From Chryseobacterium sp. H1D6B (GTDB lineage Bacteria; Bacteroidota; Bacteroidia; Flavobacteriales; Weeksellaceae), in NCBI RefSeq assembly GCF_029892445.1, contig NZ_JARXVJ010000001.1, forward strand, positions 124,001-188,000: a stretch of DNA of 64,000 nucleotides, given 5' to 3'. Numbering within the stretch: the first letter of the stretch is position 1; every line of letters begins with the position of its first letter. The translations under genes were made by a program, and so were the position numbers. A model generated the notes under the pieces. It saw nothing but the letters and a program-made list of their open reading frames with translations. It did not search any database and was not told where the DNA came from. Shown one piece after another: positions 51,725 to 60,234 of this stretch.

Positions 51725-52555
51725 ATGTCGGAAATCATTATTCTCTTCCTTGGAGCAATCTCAGCAGGCCTTTTGGGTTCGCTTACAGGATTAGGAGGAG
51801 GAGTTATCATCATCCCCTTATTGACGCTGGGTTTTGGCGTTCCTATGCATTATGCAATTGGCGCTTCTTTAATTTCTGTGGTCGGTACCTCTTCTGGTGC
51901 TGCTGTAGCTTTTGTAAAAGAAGGTTTTACTAATATGAGAATCGGAATGTTTTTGGAGATCGCTACTACTGCAGGCGCCATCATCGGAGCTTTGGTTTCA
52001 GGAATGCTGAATCCAAATACGATCGGAATTATATTCGCCAGTATTCTTCTTCTTACGGTTATTTTAAACCTTAAAGGAAAGCCTGACCATCAGGAACCTT
52101 TAATAAAAGGAAGTTTGGAGGAAAAACTGAAATTATACGGAACTTTTCCTGATAAAGGCGTAATCAAAAATTATGCAGCAAGAAATACAATTCCCGGATT
52201 TTTCATGATGATGTTTGCAGGAGCAATGTCTGGACTTCTAGGAATAGGCTCAGGAGCATTGAAAGTGCTGGCCATGGACAATATGATGAAACTGCCGTTT
52301 AAAGTTTCTACAACAACGAGTAATTTCATGATCGGTGTAACGGCTGTTGCGAGTTCATTAATTTATTTTCAGAGAGGTGAAATCATTCCCGTTATTGTTG
52401 CACCGGTATTAGTAGGTGTTGTAATAGGAAGTTTTATCGGTTCTAAAACATTAATGGTTTCCAAAACAAAAAAACTGAAAATATTCTTTGCAGTGGTTAT
52501 TACCATACTTTCAGTTTATATGATGTATAACGGAATAAACCAAAGCTTTAGATGA
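51725..52555 (+). CDS. TauE/SafE (TSUP) family anion exporter
   Basis: 276 residues with about eight membrane helices in two repeats. Signature GLLGSLTGLGGGVIIIPLLTLGFGVPMHYAIGAS (about 15-48, read as GSLTGLGGGVIIIPLLTLG) is repeated as GAMSGLLGIGSGALKVLAMD (about 166-185). The family exports sulfite, sulfoacetate or other small anions. It overlaps the next gene (DUF1634) by four bases (ATGA), a pairing common in this family, so the two may form one transport unit. Substrate unknown. Confidence 0.9.
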   Translation: MSEIIILFLGAISAGLLGSLTGLGGGVIIIPLLTLGFGVPMHYAIGASLISVVGTSSGAAVAFVKEGFTNMRIGMFLEIATTAGAIIGALVSGMLNPNTIGIIFASILLLTVILNLKGKPDHQEPLIKGSLEEKLKLYGTFPDKGVIKNYAARNTIPGFFMMMFAGAMSGLLGIGSGALKVLAMDNMMKLPFKVSTTTSNFMIGVTAVASSLIYFQRGEIIPVIVAPVLVGVVIGSFIGSKTLMVSKTKKLKIFFAVVITILSVYMMYNGINQSFR

Positions 52556-52935
52556 GAAAGAATTTCACAGATGTTGATCTAAACCGTTCCGTAGGAAATC
52601 TTCTTAGGCTGGGCGTTATTTTATCGGTAATTATATCTATTATCGGGTTTATTAAACTTTTTTTAGAGGGCTTTAAAATGCCCAAAAACTATTCTTCTTT
52701 GGAGACAGGTTCTTCTTCGGAAAAAGTATGGAGCTATTTCTGGGCCGCTTTATGTAAAGGGGAAGGCATGGCTATTATCCAGCTGGGAATTCTCGTGCTG
52801 ATTTTTACGCCTCTAATGAGAATTGTTTTTGCATTGATAGGCTACCTTAAAGAAAAGGACTATGTCTACGTGGTTATTTCTTCCATAGTTTTAGCAATTA
52901 TGGCTATAAGTTTCTTTACGGGATACGCACACTAA
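52552..52935 (+). CDS. DUF1634 membrane protein, TauE/SafE partner
   Basis: 127 residues with three membrane helices (about 17-37, 80-100 and 105-123). The central pattern GEGMAIIQLGILVLIFTPLMRIVFALI is typical of DUF1634 (about 72-98, family motif QLGIL.LI.TP..RI). Translation is coupled to the TauE/SafE gene through a 4-base ATGA overlap. The family occurs almost always next to TSUP transporters and is presumed to be an accessory subunit. No enzymatic motif. Confidence 0.85.
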   Translation: MRKNFTDVDLNRSVGNLLRLGVILSVIISIIGFIKLFLEGFKMPKNYSSLETGSSSEKVWSYFWAALCKGEGMAIIQLGILVLIFTPLMRIVFALIGYLKEKDYVYVVISSIVLAIMAISFFTGYAH

Positions 52936-52940
52936 ATATT

Positions 52941-53318
52941 TTACATTTCATAAAATTCCAGCGGAAGTCCGTCTGGATCCTGGGTGAAGAAAAATCTTTT
53001 CATTGTAAACTCATCGAAACGGATTTCTTCGCACTCTAAACTTTTTCCCATTAATTCACGCCTCTTTTCATCCACACTTTCTACTGAAAAAGCCAGATGT
53101 CTCAAACCGCATGATTCTGGATGTGAGGGTCTTTTGGGCGGATCTGGAAACGAAAACAATTCAATTACATACTGATCTCCGATACCTAAGTCTAATTTAT
53201 AAGATCTTCTTTCTTCGCGGTATACTTCACGGATAATATGTAATCCCAAAACATCTGTATAGAATTTTTTAGAAACTTCATAATTGGAACAGATGATGGC
53301 GATATGATGAATTTTCAT
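52941..53318 (-). CDS. VOC-family glyoxalase I-like metalloprotein (GloA2/YaeR type)
   Basis: 125 residues, one vicinal-oxygen-chelate domain with two beta-alpha-beta-beta-beta modules. The likely metal ligands are His5, Glu53 (VIELFSF), His74 (GLRHLAF) and Glu121 (LPLEFYE), all present. The RPSHPES loop (about 63-69) and TQDPDGLPLEFYE are typical of the GloA2/YaeR subgroup. Substrate is not established for this subgroup; methylglyoxal detoxification is not implied. Convergent with the DUF1634 gene, with only 5 bases between stops. The upstream 53319-53558 gap contains only the promoter box at 53500. Confidence 0.85.
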   Translation of the reverse strand: MKIHHIAIICSNYEVSKKFYTDVLGLHIIREVYREERRSYKLDLGIGDQYVIELFSFPDPPKRPSHPESCGLRHLAFSVESVDEKRRELMGKSLECEEIRFDEFTMKRFFFTQDPDGLPLEFYEM

Positions 53319-53499
53319 TGTAATTATTTTTAAATTTCTCTAAGAATAATTTGAATTCTTAAAGCTTTATATGAGTGAATAAAAATAAGAAAAAATATAA
53401 AAGCTTCCATCTCGCTGCCACTTGAATTGTGAATTATTTAAAACAAAAATTCCACTGTATGAAAGGCAGGAAGATAAAAATTCAGAATTAAAAAATTAT

Positions 53500-53507
53500 T
53501 ACATTTG
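53500..53507 (+). promoter_or_regulatory. -7 promoter element (TACATTTG)
   Basis: TAnnTTTG match 51 bases before the ATG at 53559. Confidence 0.4.
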
Positions 53508-53558
53508 CAGAAGTCTTCTTCAGGCTATTAAAACTATTTATTCACTTTTATAACAGCT

Positions 53559-54782
53559 ATGAATTCATCAAATAATAAGTATCAGATCTACACCTTCCTT
53601 TATTTATTATTTTTAGCGGTTACATATGCACTTTCTACAGGTAAAGATCCTGCTTTAGGAGATAGTTTAGGTTTTACGATACAGGGATATAATGGTTTTG
53701 AATTTCAGTCCAATGCGACCAACCATTTTTTATATTCAAATTTCTTAGCACTGCTTCATACCATACTGCCTTTTATTAATGTGCACTTTCTTTTTGTAGG
53801 AGTAAGTATTCTTTCTGCAGTAATAGCTTTATATTATTTACAGAAACTATTGCACTTAAATGGAGTTTCCAAGAAATCTTCTCTTATATGCATTATGATC
53901 CTGGGGCTTTCATTTACCTTTTGGAGGCAGTCCATTATAACGGAAGTTTATACTTTCTATCTGTTATTTGTTATTTTATTTTTAATCAATTTATTCAAAT
54001 ATCTTCAGGAGAAGGATCCTAAATACTTTTATTACCTGTCATTTTTCTTTGGAATTCTTTTTTTAATACATATCCAGACTATTCTTTTCATCCCGCTTTA
54101 TCTCTATTTACTTGTTAAAAATTTTAGATTTCTAAAAAAGAATCTTATTTACGGTGTATTGATCACTGTTTTATTATTTTCTATTCTACTGATTCCAGTT
54201 CTAATGGGGCGTCATACTTTCACGTCAATATTCACTTCTGATATTTATGCAAATTTCATTTTTGATTTTGACATTACTGTTATCTTTAAAAGTATCATCA
54301 AAGCTCTTGGTTATCTGATTTATAATTTTATTTTTTTTGCTGCATTTCTCTTTTGGGGTTTAAAAAGTAAAAAACATATCGATTATATTATTATTGGAGT
54401 TCTGCCCTTCTTAGCTTTCTGTATAAAATATAACATCCCGGATATCTACGTTTTTCATTTAGTTCCTTACGTGTTTTTTCTAATATTTATAGGAAGAGGA
54501 TTAGACCGCTTTCCTAAGATATATCTGCTGCTTCCGTTAATTTTACCATTCGTGTATTTTGCTGCTTTTAAAATTGCAGCGCACACAGAAACAGGAAAAG
54601 ACATTGATATGGAAAAAGGGTATAAAGGAGGCATAAGATATGTACTGTTTCCTCCCTTACATAATAACCCTGATCTAAGTGATTTTATCATTAAATACAA
54701 AGAAGACTCATTGTATAAAAGACCTGAGCTGAAAGCGATGTATCCTCTTGTGATCGAATGGGAAAATATTAAAAAGAAATAG
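53559..54782 (+). CDS. TMEM260/DUF2723-like multi-pass membrane glycosyltransferase
   Basis: 407 residues with about ten membrane helices and a C-terminal 70-residue soluble part. The first extracytoplasmic loop has GDSLGFTIQGYNGFEFQ and NHFLYSN, and the next has FWRQSIITEVYTFYLLF. These are in the positions of the acidic and WxxExYxL motifs of the DUF2723/TMEM260 O-mannosyltransferase superfamily (GT-C fold). It would transfer a sugar from a lipid-linked donor to a secreted protein or glycan. Assignment rests on motif positions by eye. It is followed by a membrane-anchored EEP-type hydrolase. Confidence 0.65.
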   Translation: MNSSNNKYQIYTFLYLLFLAVTYALSTGKDPALGDSLGFTIQGYNGFEFQSNATNHFLYSNFLALLHTILPFINVHFLFVGVSILSAVIALYYLQKLLHLNGVSKKSSLICIMILGLSFTFWRQSIITEVYTFYLLFVILFLINLFKYLQEKDPKYFYYLSFFFGILFLIHIQTILFIPLYLYLLVKNFRFLKKNLIYGVLITVLLFSILLIPVLMGRHTFTSIFTSDIYANFIFDFDITVIFKSIIKALGYLIYNFIFFAAFLFWGLKSKKHIDYIIIGVLPFLAFCIKYNIPDIYVFHLVPYVFFLIFIGRGLDRFPKIYLLLPLILPFVYFAAFKIAAHTETGKDIDMEKGYKGGIRYVLFPPLHNNPDLSDFIIKYKEDSLYKRPELKAMYPLVIEWENIKKK

Positions 54783-54868
54783 TAATGGTAAAATACAATT
54801 CAAAAAAAAATAAATCAATTTGAATTGTTATAAAAATAAGCTACTTTTATCCGCTTATTGTAAGAAAT

Positions 54869-55954
54869 ATGTGGAATGCCTATCTGGTTATAATTGGTTT
54901 ATTAATTCTTTTAACGTTACTTCCTAAAATTCAGAACCAGCACTGGATATTCCGGGTGCCTGAATTTGGTAAAATCCAGATCACGTATTTTATTTTTATC
55001 ACTTTTCTTTTCGGTTTATTTATCGAAACTCCCTCTGAAAATTTTTGGTACTTACAGGCGCTTTTAATGGTACTATTTATTCATCATAGTACGACTTTGG
55101 TAAAATACACACCGCTTTATCCTGTAAAAAAATATCAGCAGCGTAATCAATCCTCTCAAAAGCTGCATTTTATTTCCGCGAATGTGTATCAGTTCAATAC
55201 TGAATACAACCGTTTTATCAGTCTTATTCAAAAACATCAGCCTGAAATATTTCTAACCATGGAAAGTAACGGCGGTTGGGAAAAAGCGCTGCAGATTCTT
55301 GAAAAAGAATATCCTTACCAGCATAAAGTGACTTTAGAAAACACCTATGGAATGCATTTTTATTCTAAAATTGAGATCAAAAATGCCAAAACCCATTATT
55401 TTGTTGCAGATGATATTCCAAGTATTGAAATCCATTTAAAGACTAAAGACGGATTTTCATTTGTCTTCTTTGGAGTTCACCCTCCTCCTCCAAGCCCGAC
55501 GGAAGAAGAAACTTCAAAAGAAAGAGACGGTGATCTTCTGAGCGCCGCAAAATGCGTAAAAAACATAAAAGAGCCTGTAGTTGTAGTGGGTGATTTCAAT
55601 AATGTTGCCTGGTCTAAGTCTTCTATCCTATTTAGAAAAACAAGCCAATTAATCGATCCAAGAATAGGCCGTGCGTTTGTTTCTACGTTTCATGCCAAAT
55701 ACCGGCTGTTAAGGTTTCCAATTGATCTTATGTTTCACAGCGAAGATATTTTTATTAAAGAACTTAAAACTTTAGAAAACTTTGGTTCAGACCACCTTCC
55801 GGTATACTGTGAGTTTTTTATCGACCCTCATAATAACGGCCAGGAAGAAAGAGTAGAGAAAGCTACCTCTGAAGAAAAAGCTGAAGCTGAAGAAATGATT
55901 CAGGATGGAAAAGAAGAAGATGGCAGCCGGGATGCTGTCGTGACTGAAGGTTGA
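54869..55954 (+). CDS. membrane-anchored endonuclease/exonuclease/phosphatase-family protein
   Basis: 361 residues. Three N-terminal helices (about 1-80) anchor an EEP domain (about 98-320). Catalytic landmarks are ISANVYQFN (Asn, about 105), LTMESNGGW (Glu, about 133), VVVGDFNNV (Asp/Asn, about 238) and NFGSDHLPVY (Asp/His, about 310). The set is intact, so phosphodiester or phosphate ester hydrolysis on the outer face is likely. Similar proteins in flavobacteria are called EEP-family membrane hydrolases. A highly acidic Glu/Lys tail (about 328-361) is unusual. Substrate unknown. Confidence 0.85.
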   Translation: MWNAYLVIIGLLILLTLLPKIQNQHWIFRVPEFGKIQITYFIFITFLFGLFIETPSENFWYLQALLMVLFIHHSTTLVKYTPLYPVKKYQQRNQSSQKLHFISANVYQFNTEYNRFISLIQKHQPEIFLTMESNGGWEKALQILEKEYPYQHKVTLENTYGMHFYSKIEIKNAKTHYFVADDIPSIEIHLKTKDGFSFVFFGVHPPPPSPTEEETSKERDGDLLSAAKCVKNIKEPVVVVGDFNNVAWSKSSILFRKTSQLIDPRIGRAFVSTFHAKYRLLRFPIDLMFHSEDIFIKELKTLENFGSDHLPVYCEFFIDPHNNGQEERVEKATSEEKAEAEEMIQDGKEEDGSRDAVVTEG

Positions 55955-55969
55955 TTTATTAAAAAAATA

Positions 55970-56052
55970 TATGTCTTGACTAAAGTCAATGAAGTTGTTA
56001 TATAAAAAACGGGCTAAAGCCCGTTTCTATTGATACCGAAGTTCATCGGACT
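55970..56052. repeat. candidate interspersed element with two nested hairpins
   Basis: Contains TTGACTAAAGTCAA (one hairpin), AAACGGGCTAAAGCCCGTTT (second, perfect 9-base stem) and CCGAAGTTCATCGGA. The spacing and the 'actaaagt/ggctaaagcc' phrases resemble repeats I recall from chryseobacterial genomes. Only one copy is in this window, so repeat status is inference. Confidence 0.4.
56007..56026. terminator. terminator between EEP gene and mvaD
   Basis: AAACGGGCT pairs perfectly with AGCCCGTTT. On the minus strand a T-run follows, so it should end mvaD transcripts, and it lies between convergent genes. Confidence 0.8.
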
Positions 56053-56059
56053 ATTTTAA

Positions 56060-57118
56060 TTAAAACCTTATCACATCCTTCACTACTCCATTCTTCTGGG
56101 TATGCTGTAATAATTCAGTTTCAATAAATGTTTTCATTTTTTCTTCAGAGCCGTTATTAGGGAATAGAACGTGAACATTGGCTCCTGCATCTAATGTAAA
56201 GAACAACGGTAAATTAGTTTCTTTTCTAAAATCCCATATCTTATTGATAACCTCCAGTGTTCCTGTCTTCATCAAAATAAATGCCGGATCGCTCATCATC
56301 ATCATTGCATGCAGCGTTAAAGCTTCATGTTCAACCAATTTGATAAAACTTTCCAGATCTCCGTTTTTCAAGATCTCTTTCATAGGAACAAAATTCTCTC
56401 TTGCTTCCTGAAATCTTCTTTCTGCGTAAGGATTATTCTTCATCAGACCGTGGCCTACTGTAGAGGAAACACTTTTCTCCCCTTCATGGATCAATAAAAC
56501 CCAGTCATTAAAGTTTCTGAAAATCTCATGAACCTCGGCATCAGGATACTGCACTGCAAACAGATCTGAACTTTCAGAAACCTCATCAGATTCTCCCCAG
56601 ACTACTAATCCATTGTAAAGGCTTCTGCACGCACTTCCGCTTCCTAATCTTGCTAAAAAAGAAGCTTTTCTGAATGACTCTTCGTCAGAATTTTTTCCGG
56701 CAAAAGCTTCATCCAGTTTCATCAGACATTTTGCAACAGCACCAAAGCCTGAAGCAGAACTGGCAATTCCTGAACTGTGAGGAAATGTATTTTCTGTTCT
56801 GATAATGTATTTTCCCTTTAAGATCCAAGGAAGATACTGCTCTATATTTTTGAAATATTTTTCAATTTTTTCAGCAAATTTCTCCTCTTCATTTCCGGCC
56901 AAAAATGTCTGGACAGAAAATGGTTCATCAGCTAAAAATTCCATTGTCGTGTTTGTCTTGCAATGGTTCAAAGTATAACTTATACTTGGGTTTGCAGGAA
57001 CCTGGTTTTCATATTTCCCCCAGTATTTGATCAGGGCAATATTAGACGGACAGCTTTCTGAAACCGTCTGTGTATGGATAGTAAAATTTTCTTTTCCTAA
57101 AAATTCTTGTGTTGTCAT
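56060..57118 (-). CDS. mvaD: diphosphomevalonate decarboxylase
   Basis: 352 residues of the GHMP kinase family, start taken at MTTQEFLG (57118; an adjacent ATG and an upstream TTG are alternatives). PSNIALIKYWGK (about 24-35) is diagnostic of the enzyme, the phosphate loop is PHSSGIASSASGFGA (about 113-127), and LGSGSACRS (about 157) and FTLDAGANVHVLF (about 313) complete the active site. It decarboxylates mevalonate diphosphate to isopentenyl diphosphate, so the organism uses the mevalonate pathway, as is usual in flavobacteria. Terminator downstream. Confidence 0.93.
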   Translation of the reverse strand: MTTQEFLGKENFTIHTQTVSESCPSNIALIKYWGKYENQVPANPSISYTLNHCKTNTTMEFLADEPFSVQTFLAGNEEEKFAEKIEKYFKNIEQYLPWILKGKYIIRTENTFPHSSGIASSASGFGAVAKCLMKLDEAFAGKNSDEESFRKASFLARLGSGSACRSLYNGLVVWGESDEVSESSDLFAVQYPDAEVHEIFRNFNDWVLLIHEGEKSVSSTVGHGLMKNNPYAERRFQEARENFVPMKEILKNGDLESFIKLVEHEALTLHAMMMMSDPAFILMKTGTLEVINKIWDFRKETNLPLFFTLDAGANVHVLFPNNGSEEKMKTFIETELLQHTQKNGVVKDVIRF

Positions 57119-57156
57119 CATAATTAAATTCAAAAAATATCAAAAAAAATACATAC

Positions 57157-57209
57157 TGCCATTCTGAACGAAATGAAGAATCTTAAAAACTCCTGTTCCG
57201 TAAATGACA
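57157..57209. repeat. degenerate copy of the TGTCATTC palindromic repeat
   Basis: TGCCATTC...AGAATCT...AAATGACA in a 53-base segment. It retains the outer and part of the inner inverted repeats of the family seen at 10020 and 18227, with a shortened middle, and lies between mvaD and the acyl-CoA synthetase gene. Confidence 0.5.
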
Positions 57210-57213
57210 TCAA

Positions 57214-58974
57214 TTAATACATTTTCTCGATAATGTCTGCATATTTTTTAAGAACTACATTTCTCTTCACTTTCAAAGTAGGGGTAATTTCTCCTGAGTT
57301 TATTTCAAATTCAGCAGGCATCAACGTAAACTTTTTTACCTTTTCAAAATCGGATAAATGTTCCTGCAGTTCTTTAATTTTCTCTTTATATAAATTGATA
57401 ATTTCTTCTTTTTTCACTACTTCTTCCCAGTTTGTGAATGGAATACTATTTTTCTTGATATAGTCTTCCAAAAACTCAAAATTCGGAACAATTAAAGCCG
57501 AAACAAACTGTCGTCCTTCCGCAATCAATATGATCTGCTGGATATAATTATTGTTGGTCAGAAGGTTCTCGATCTGCTGCGGGGCAATGTACTTTCCGTT
57601 GGAAGTTTTCATCAGATCTTTAATCCTGTCTGTAATGATCAGGTTCCCTTTTTCATCAAATTTTCCGGCATCTCCTGTTTTAAACCAGCCGTCTTCTGTA
57701 AAAACAGCTTTCGTTTCTTCAGGTTTATTATAATATCCCTTCATTATACCGTTTCCTTTCGCTTGGATCTCATCATTCTCTCCAATACGGACCTCAACAC
57801 CGGGAAGCGGCTTTCCGCTCGTTCCATGCTCAAAATGAGTGAGCGGGAAAAGAGTCAGAGTAGCCGTAGTTTCCGTCAAGCCATAGCCTACTGTCACATG
57901 GATTCCAACAGATTCAAAAAAACGGGTCACTTCAGGGGATAAAGAAGCTCCTCCGCATGGCAGAAACCAAAGCCTCCCGCCCATTTTTTGTTTAATTTTA
58001 CTGAAAACCAGCATATCCGCAATGGATTCTTTTATTTTTAATCCGAAAGGAATTGATCTCTCATTTTTTCTTAATTCTCCTGTCTCTTTCCCCACTTCTA
58101 AAGCCCAGTTGAAAATTTTCTTTTTCAATGGAGAACTTTCTGCGGCCATATCATTAACGCCGGCATAGATCTTTTGAAAAAACCTTGGAACAGCACACAT
58201 CATGGTAGGTTTTACTTCAACCAGAGCTTTTGCGATATTCTTTGGATCTTCCAGAAAATATACTCTTGCACCCCCGTATAGACAAAGCAGACTCCAGCAT
58301 CTCTCAAAGACATGGCTTAACGGCAGAAATGCCAGTGAAAGCTCTTCTTCAAAGTTTTTAAATTTAAAAAATTCAAAATGGGAATCAAAAGCTTTAATAA
58401 AATTTCCGTGGGTAAGCATGACTCCTTTTGGGGTTCCTGTAGTTCCTGAAGTGTAAATTAACGTCGCCGTGTCTTCATACTCTTTTTTACAGATCTCCAG
58501 TTTTGGAGAAGATTTCGCGATAAAATCTTCCAGATAAAAAGTATTTTCTTTCTTCACCCACACTGCTTTTTTAGAAACAATAATGGTCTGAAGACTGTTT
58601 TCTTTATTTAAAAGATCAAAACAAGCATCATACTGCTCTTGATTTCCTACTAAAACAACTTTAGACTGGGAATCATTGAGGATATATTCTGCCTGTTCAG
58701 CATTATTTGTTGAATAAATTGGAACGGTAACCGCTCCCAAAGCCATAGAAGCCAGATCAAAAATCATCCATTCTGCAGAATTATCGGAATAGATGGCTAC
58801 TTTATCATTTTCCTGAATTCCTGCATTTTTTAGTGCGTTAGCTGTTTTAAAAATCATTTCACTGAATTTTTTCCAGCTCAGCTCTTTCCAGGCGTTTTGT
58901 TTTTTAAAACCAACCGCTGATTTTACAGGATGTTTTTCTACATTCTTATTGATAATTGCCTCTGCAAGATTCAT
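57214..58974 (-). CDS. long-chain acyl-CoA synthetase (AMP-binding)
   Basis: 586 residues of the ANL superfamily. P-loop YTSGTTGTPKG (about 174-184), VGYGLTETTATLTLFP (about 351-366), the adenylate-binding region near GWFKTGDAGKFDEKGNLIITDRIKDLMKTSNG (about 427-458; Asp and Arg of the hinge) and a C-terminal lysine in PTLKVKRN (about 567-574). This long FAA1/ACSBG-like form activates fatty acids to acyl-CoA, usually at the membrane. It starts one base after the epimerase gene on the same strand, so the two form an operon. Confidence 0.92.
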   Translation of the reverse strand: MNLAEAIINKNVEKHPVKSAVGFKKQNAWKELSWKKFSEMIFKTANALKNAGIQENDKVAIYSDNSAEWMIFDLASMALGAVTVPIYSTNNAEQAEYILNDSQSKVVLVGNQEQYDACFDLLNKENSLQTIIVSKKAVWVKKENTFYLEDFIAKSSPKLEICKKEYEDTATLIYTSGTTGTPKGVMLTHGNFIKAFDSHFEFFKFKNFEEELSLAFLPLSHVFERCWSLLCLYGGARVYFLEDPKNIAKALVEVKPTMMCAVPRFFQKIYAGVNDMAAESSPLKKKIFNWALEVGKETGELRKNERSIPFGLKIKESIADMLVFSKIKQKMGGRLWFLPCGGASLSPEVTRFFESVGIHVTVGYGLTETTATLTLFPLTHFEHGTSGKPLPGVEVRIGENDEIQAKGNGIMKGYYNKPEETKAVFTEDGWFKTGDAGKFDEKGNLIITDRIKDLMKTSNGKYIAPQQIENLLTNNNYIQQIILIAEGRQFVSALIVPNFEFLEDYIKKNSIPFTNWEEVVKKEEIINLYKEKIKELQEHLSDFEKVKKFTLMPAEFEINSGEITPTLKVKRNVVLKKYADIIEKMY

Positions 58975-58975
58975 T

Positions 58976-59989
58976 TTATTTCTTCAGCTTTTTGTCGTTA
59001 ATATAATTATTGAGATGAAAATCAACACTGTCCTTTACAGGAATGAATTGATACTCTAATTTTTCTTTAATTTTTTGATTTGAAATGGTACTGAAAGATG
59101 TTATAGATTCAATATTAAGCTTAGTAACCATCCTTAATTTCGGAATCAGCCATCCGAAAAGTATATTCGCAATTCTTCCGGTATTTAGTATTGTCATCGA
59201 AAGAATTTTTGCTTCTTTCAATCCCAGCTTTGTTCTGACCCATTCTGCTACTTGGGCATATCGTATGTTATCTGAGACGATAATAAACCGTTCACCAAAA
59301 ATATTTTTTTCCATTACTTCTAATGCAATCGCAGCAACATCCCTTACGTCTACATATGATGAACCACCAGAAAATGTAAAATTATTGTCTTCAAAAGTGG
59401 AGAAAAGTTCTCCACTGCTCTGGTTCCAGTTGCCGCTTCCAATAATGATCCCGGGGTTGATAATCGCAGTATTTAAACCTTCTGCAGATGCTCTCCAGAC
59501 TTCCATTTCGGATAAATGTTTAGAAATCGCATAAGCGGGATGATCAATTTTAGGATTAAACTCTGAACTCTCATCTAGTTCGCCTTTTTCATTAACGGCA
59601 TCTAAAACTGCAACAGAACTTACATGCAGAAATTTCTTAACCTCAGATCCTTCGCAGGCGAATAACAGGTTTTCTGTACCTTTAATGTTGGTGTGGTACA
59701 TTTCTTTTGCATCTTTTGGATGAAAACTTACTTTTGCGGCACAATGATACACCTCATCTACACCTTTTAAAGCATCCTGAAGAGAATTAATATCATCAAA
59801 GTCTATATCTACCCATTCTATTTTATCAAAAAAAAGATCAGGATCTTCTGTATAAAACTGATATGAATGTCTTACTTCGTTTAAATTACTTGCAGGTCTC
59901 TTGGAAGCACGCACGTTTTTCCCTCTTTTAAGAAGTTCCAACACAATTACTCTGCCCAAAATCCCGGTTGCCCCTGTTACAAAAACCAT
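58976..59989 (-). CDS. NAD-dependent epimerase/dehydratase (extended SDR)
   Basis: 337 residues from MVFVTGATGILG (start 59989). The extended-SDR motif VTGATGILG (4-12) is at the N-terminus, DVDFDD-type acidic turn near 63, and the catalytic Tyr/Lys in YAISK (about 151-155) with Ser in SSVAV (about 127). The sequence resembles 3-beta-hydroxysteroid/dihydroflavonol-type reductases. Co-transcription with the acyl-CoA synthetase suggests a lipid or hydroxy-acid substrate, but this is inference. Confidence 0.88.
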   Translation of the reverse strand: MVFVTGATGILGRVIVLELLKRGKNVRASKRPASNLNEVRHSYQFYTEDPDLFFDKIEWVDIDFDDINSLQDALKGVDEVYHCAAKVSFHPKDAKEMYHTNIKGTENLLFACEGSEVKKFLHVSSVAVLDAVNEKGELDESSEFNPKIDHPAYAISKHLSEMEVWRASAEGLNTAIINPGIIIGSGNWNQSSGELFSTFEDNNFTFSGGSSYVDVRDVAAIALEVMEKNIFGERFIIVSDNIRYAQVAEWVRTKLGLKEAKILSMTILNTGRIANILFGWLIPKLRMVTKLNIESITSFSTISNQKIKEKLEYQFIPVKDSVDFHLNNYINDKKLKK

Positions 59990-60178
59990 CAATTATATTG
60001 CTTCTTGATTGTTGATTAAATTACAATAATTTTTTATTTCCTATCTTTTTAATTGACCTATAGGCCAAAGAAAAAATACTTCTGCAAATTTGCGATTTTT
60101 AAAGCATTATTTAACTCAAATTCGTCAATATTATCGGTTTTTAAAGATAATAATTTCCCTGAATTTAATATCAAAAAC

Positions 60179-60203
60179 AAAACCCTTCGGGATGAAGGGT
60201 TTT
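60179..60203 (-). terminator. terminator of the graspetide cluster
   Basis: A 10-base perfect stem (AAAACCCTTC with GAAGGGTTTT), 32 bases after the last ligase stop on the minus strand. The rest of the 59990-60234 gap shows nothing. Confidence 0.8.
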
Positions 60204-60234
60204 AAAAGAATATTTATTTTTAGAGATCTTTTAT

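Noticed and set aside
59085-59534. 149-codon plus-strand frame inside the epimerase gene
   Set aside because: It lies fully within a well-supported minus-strand gene and has no motif.
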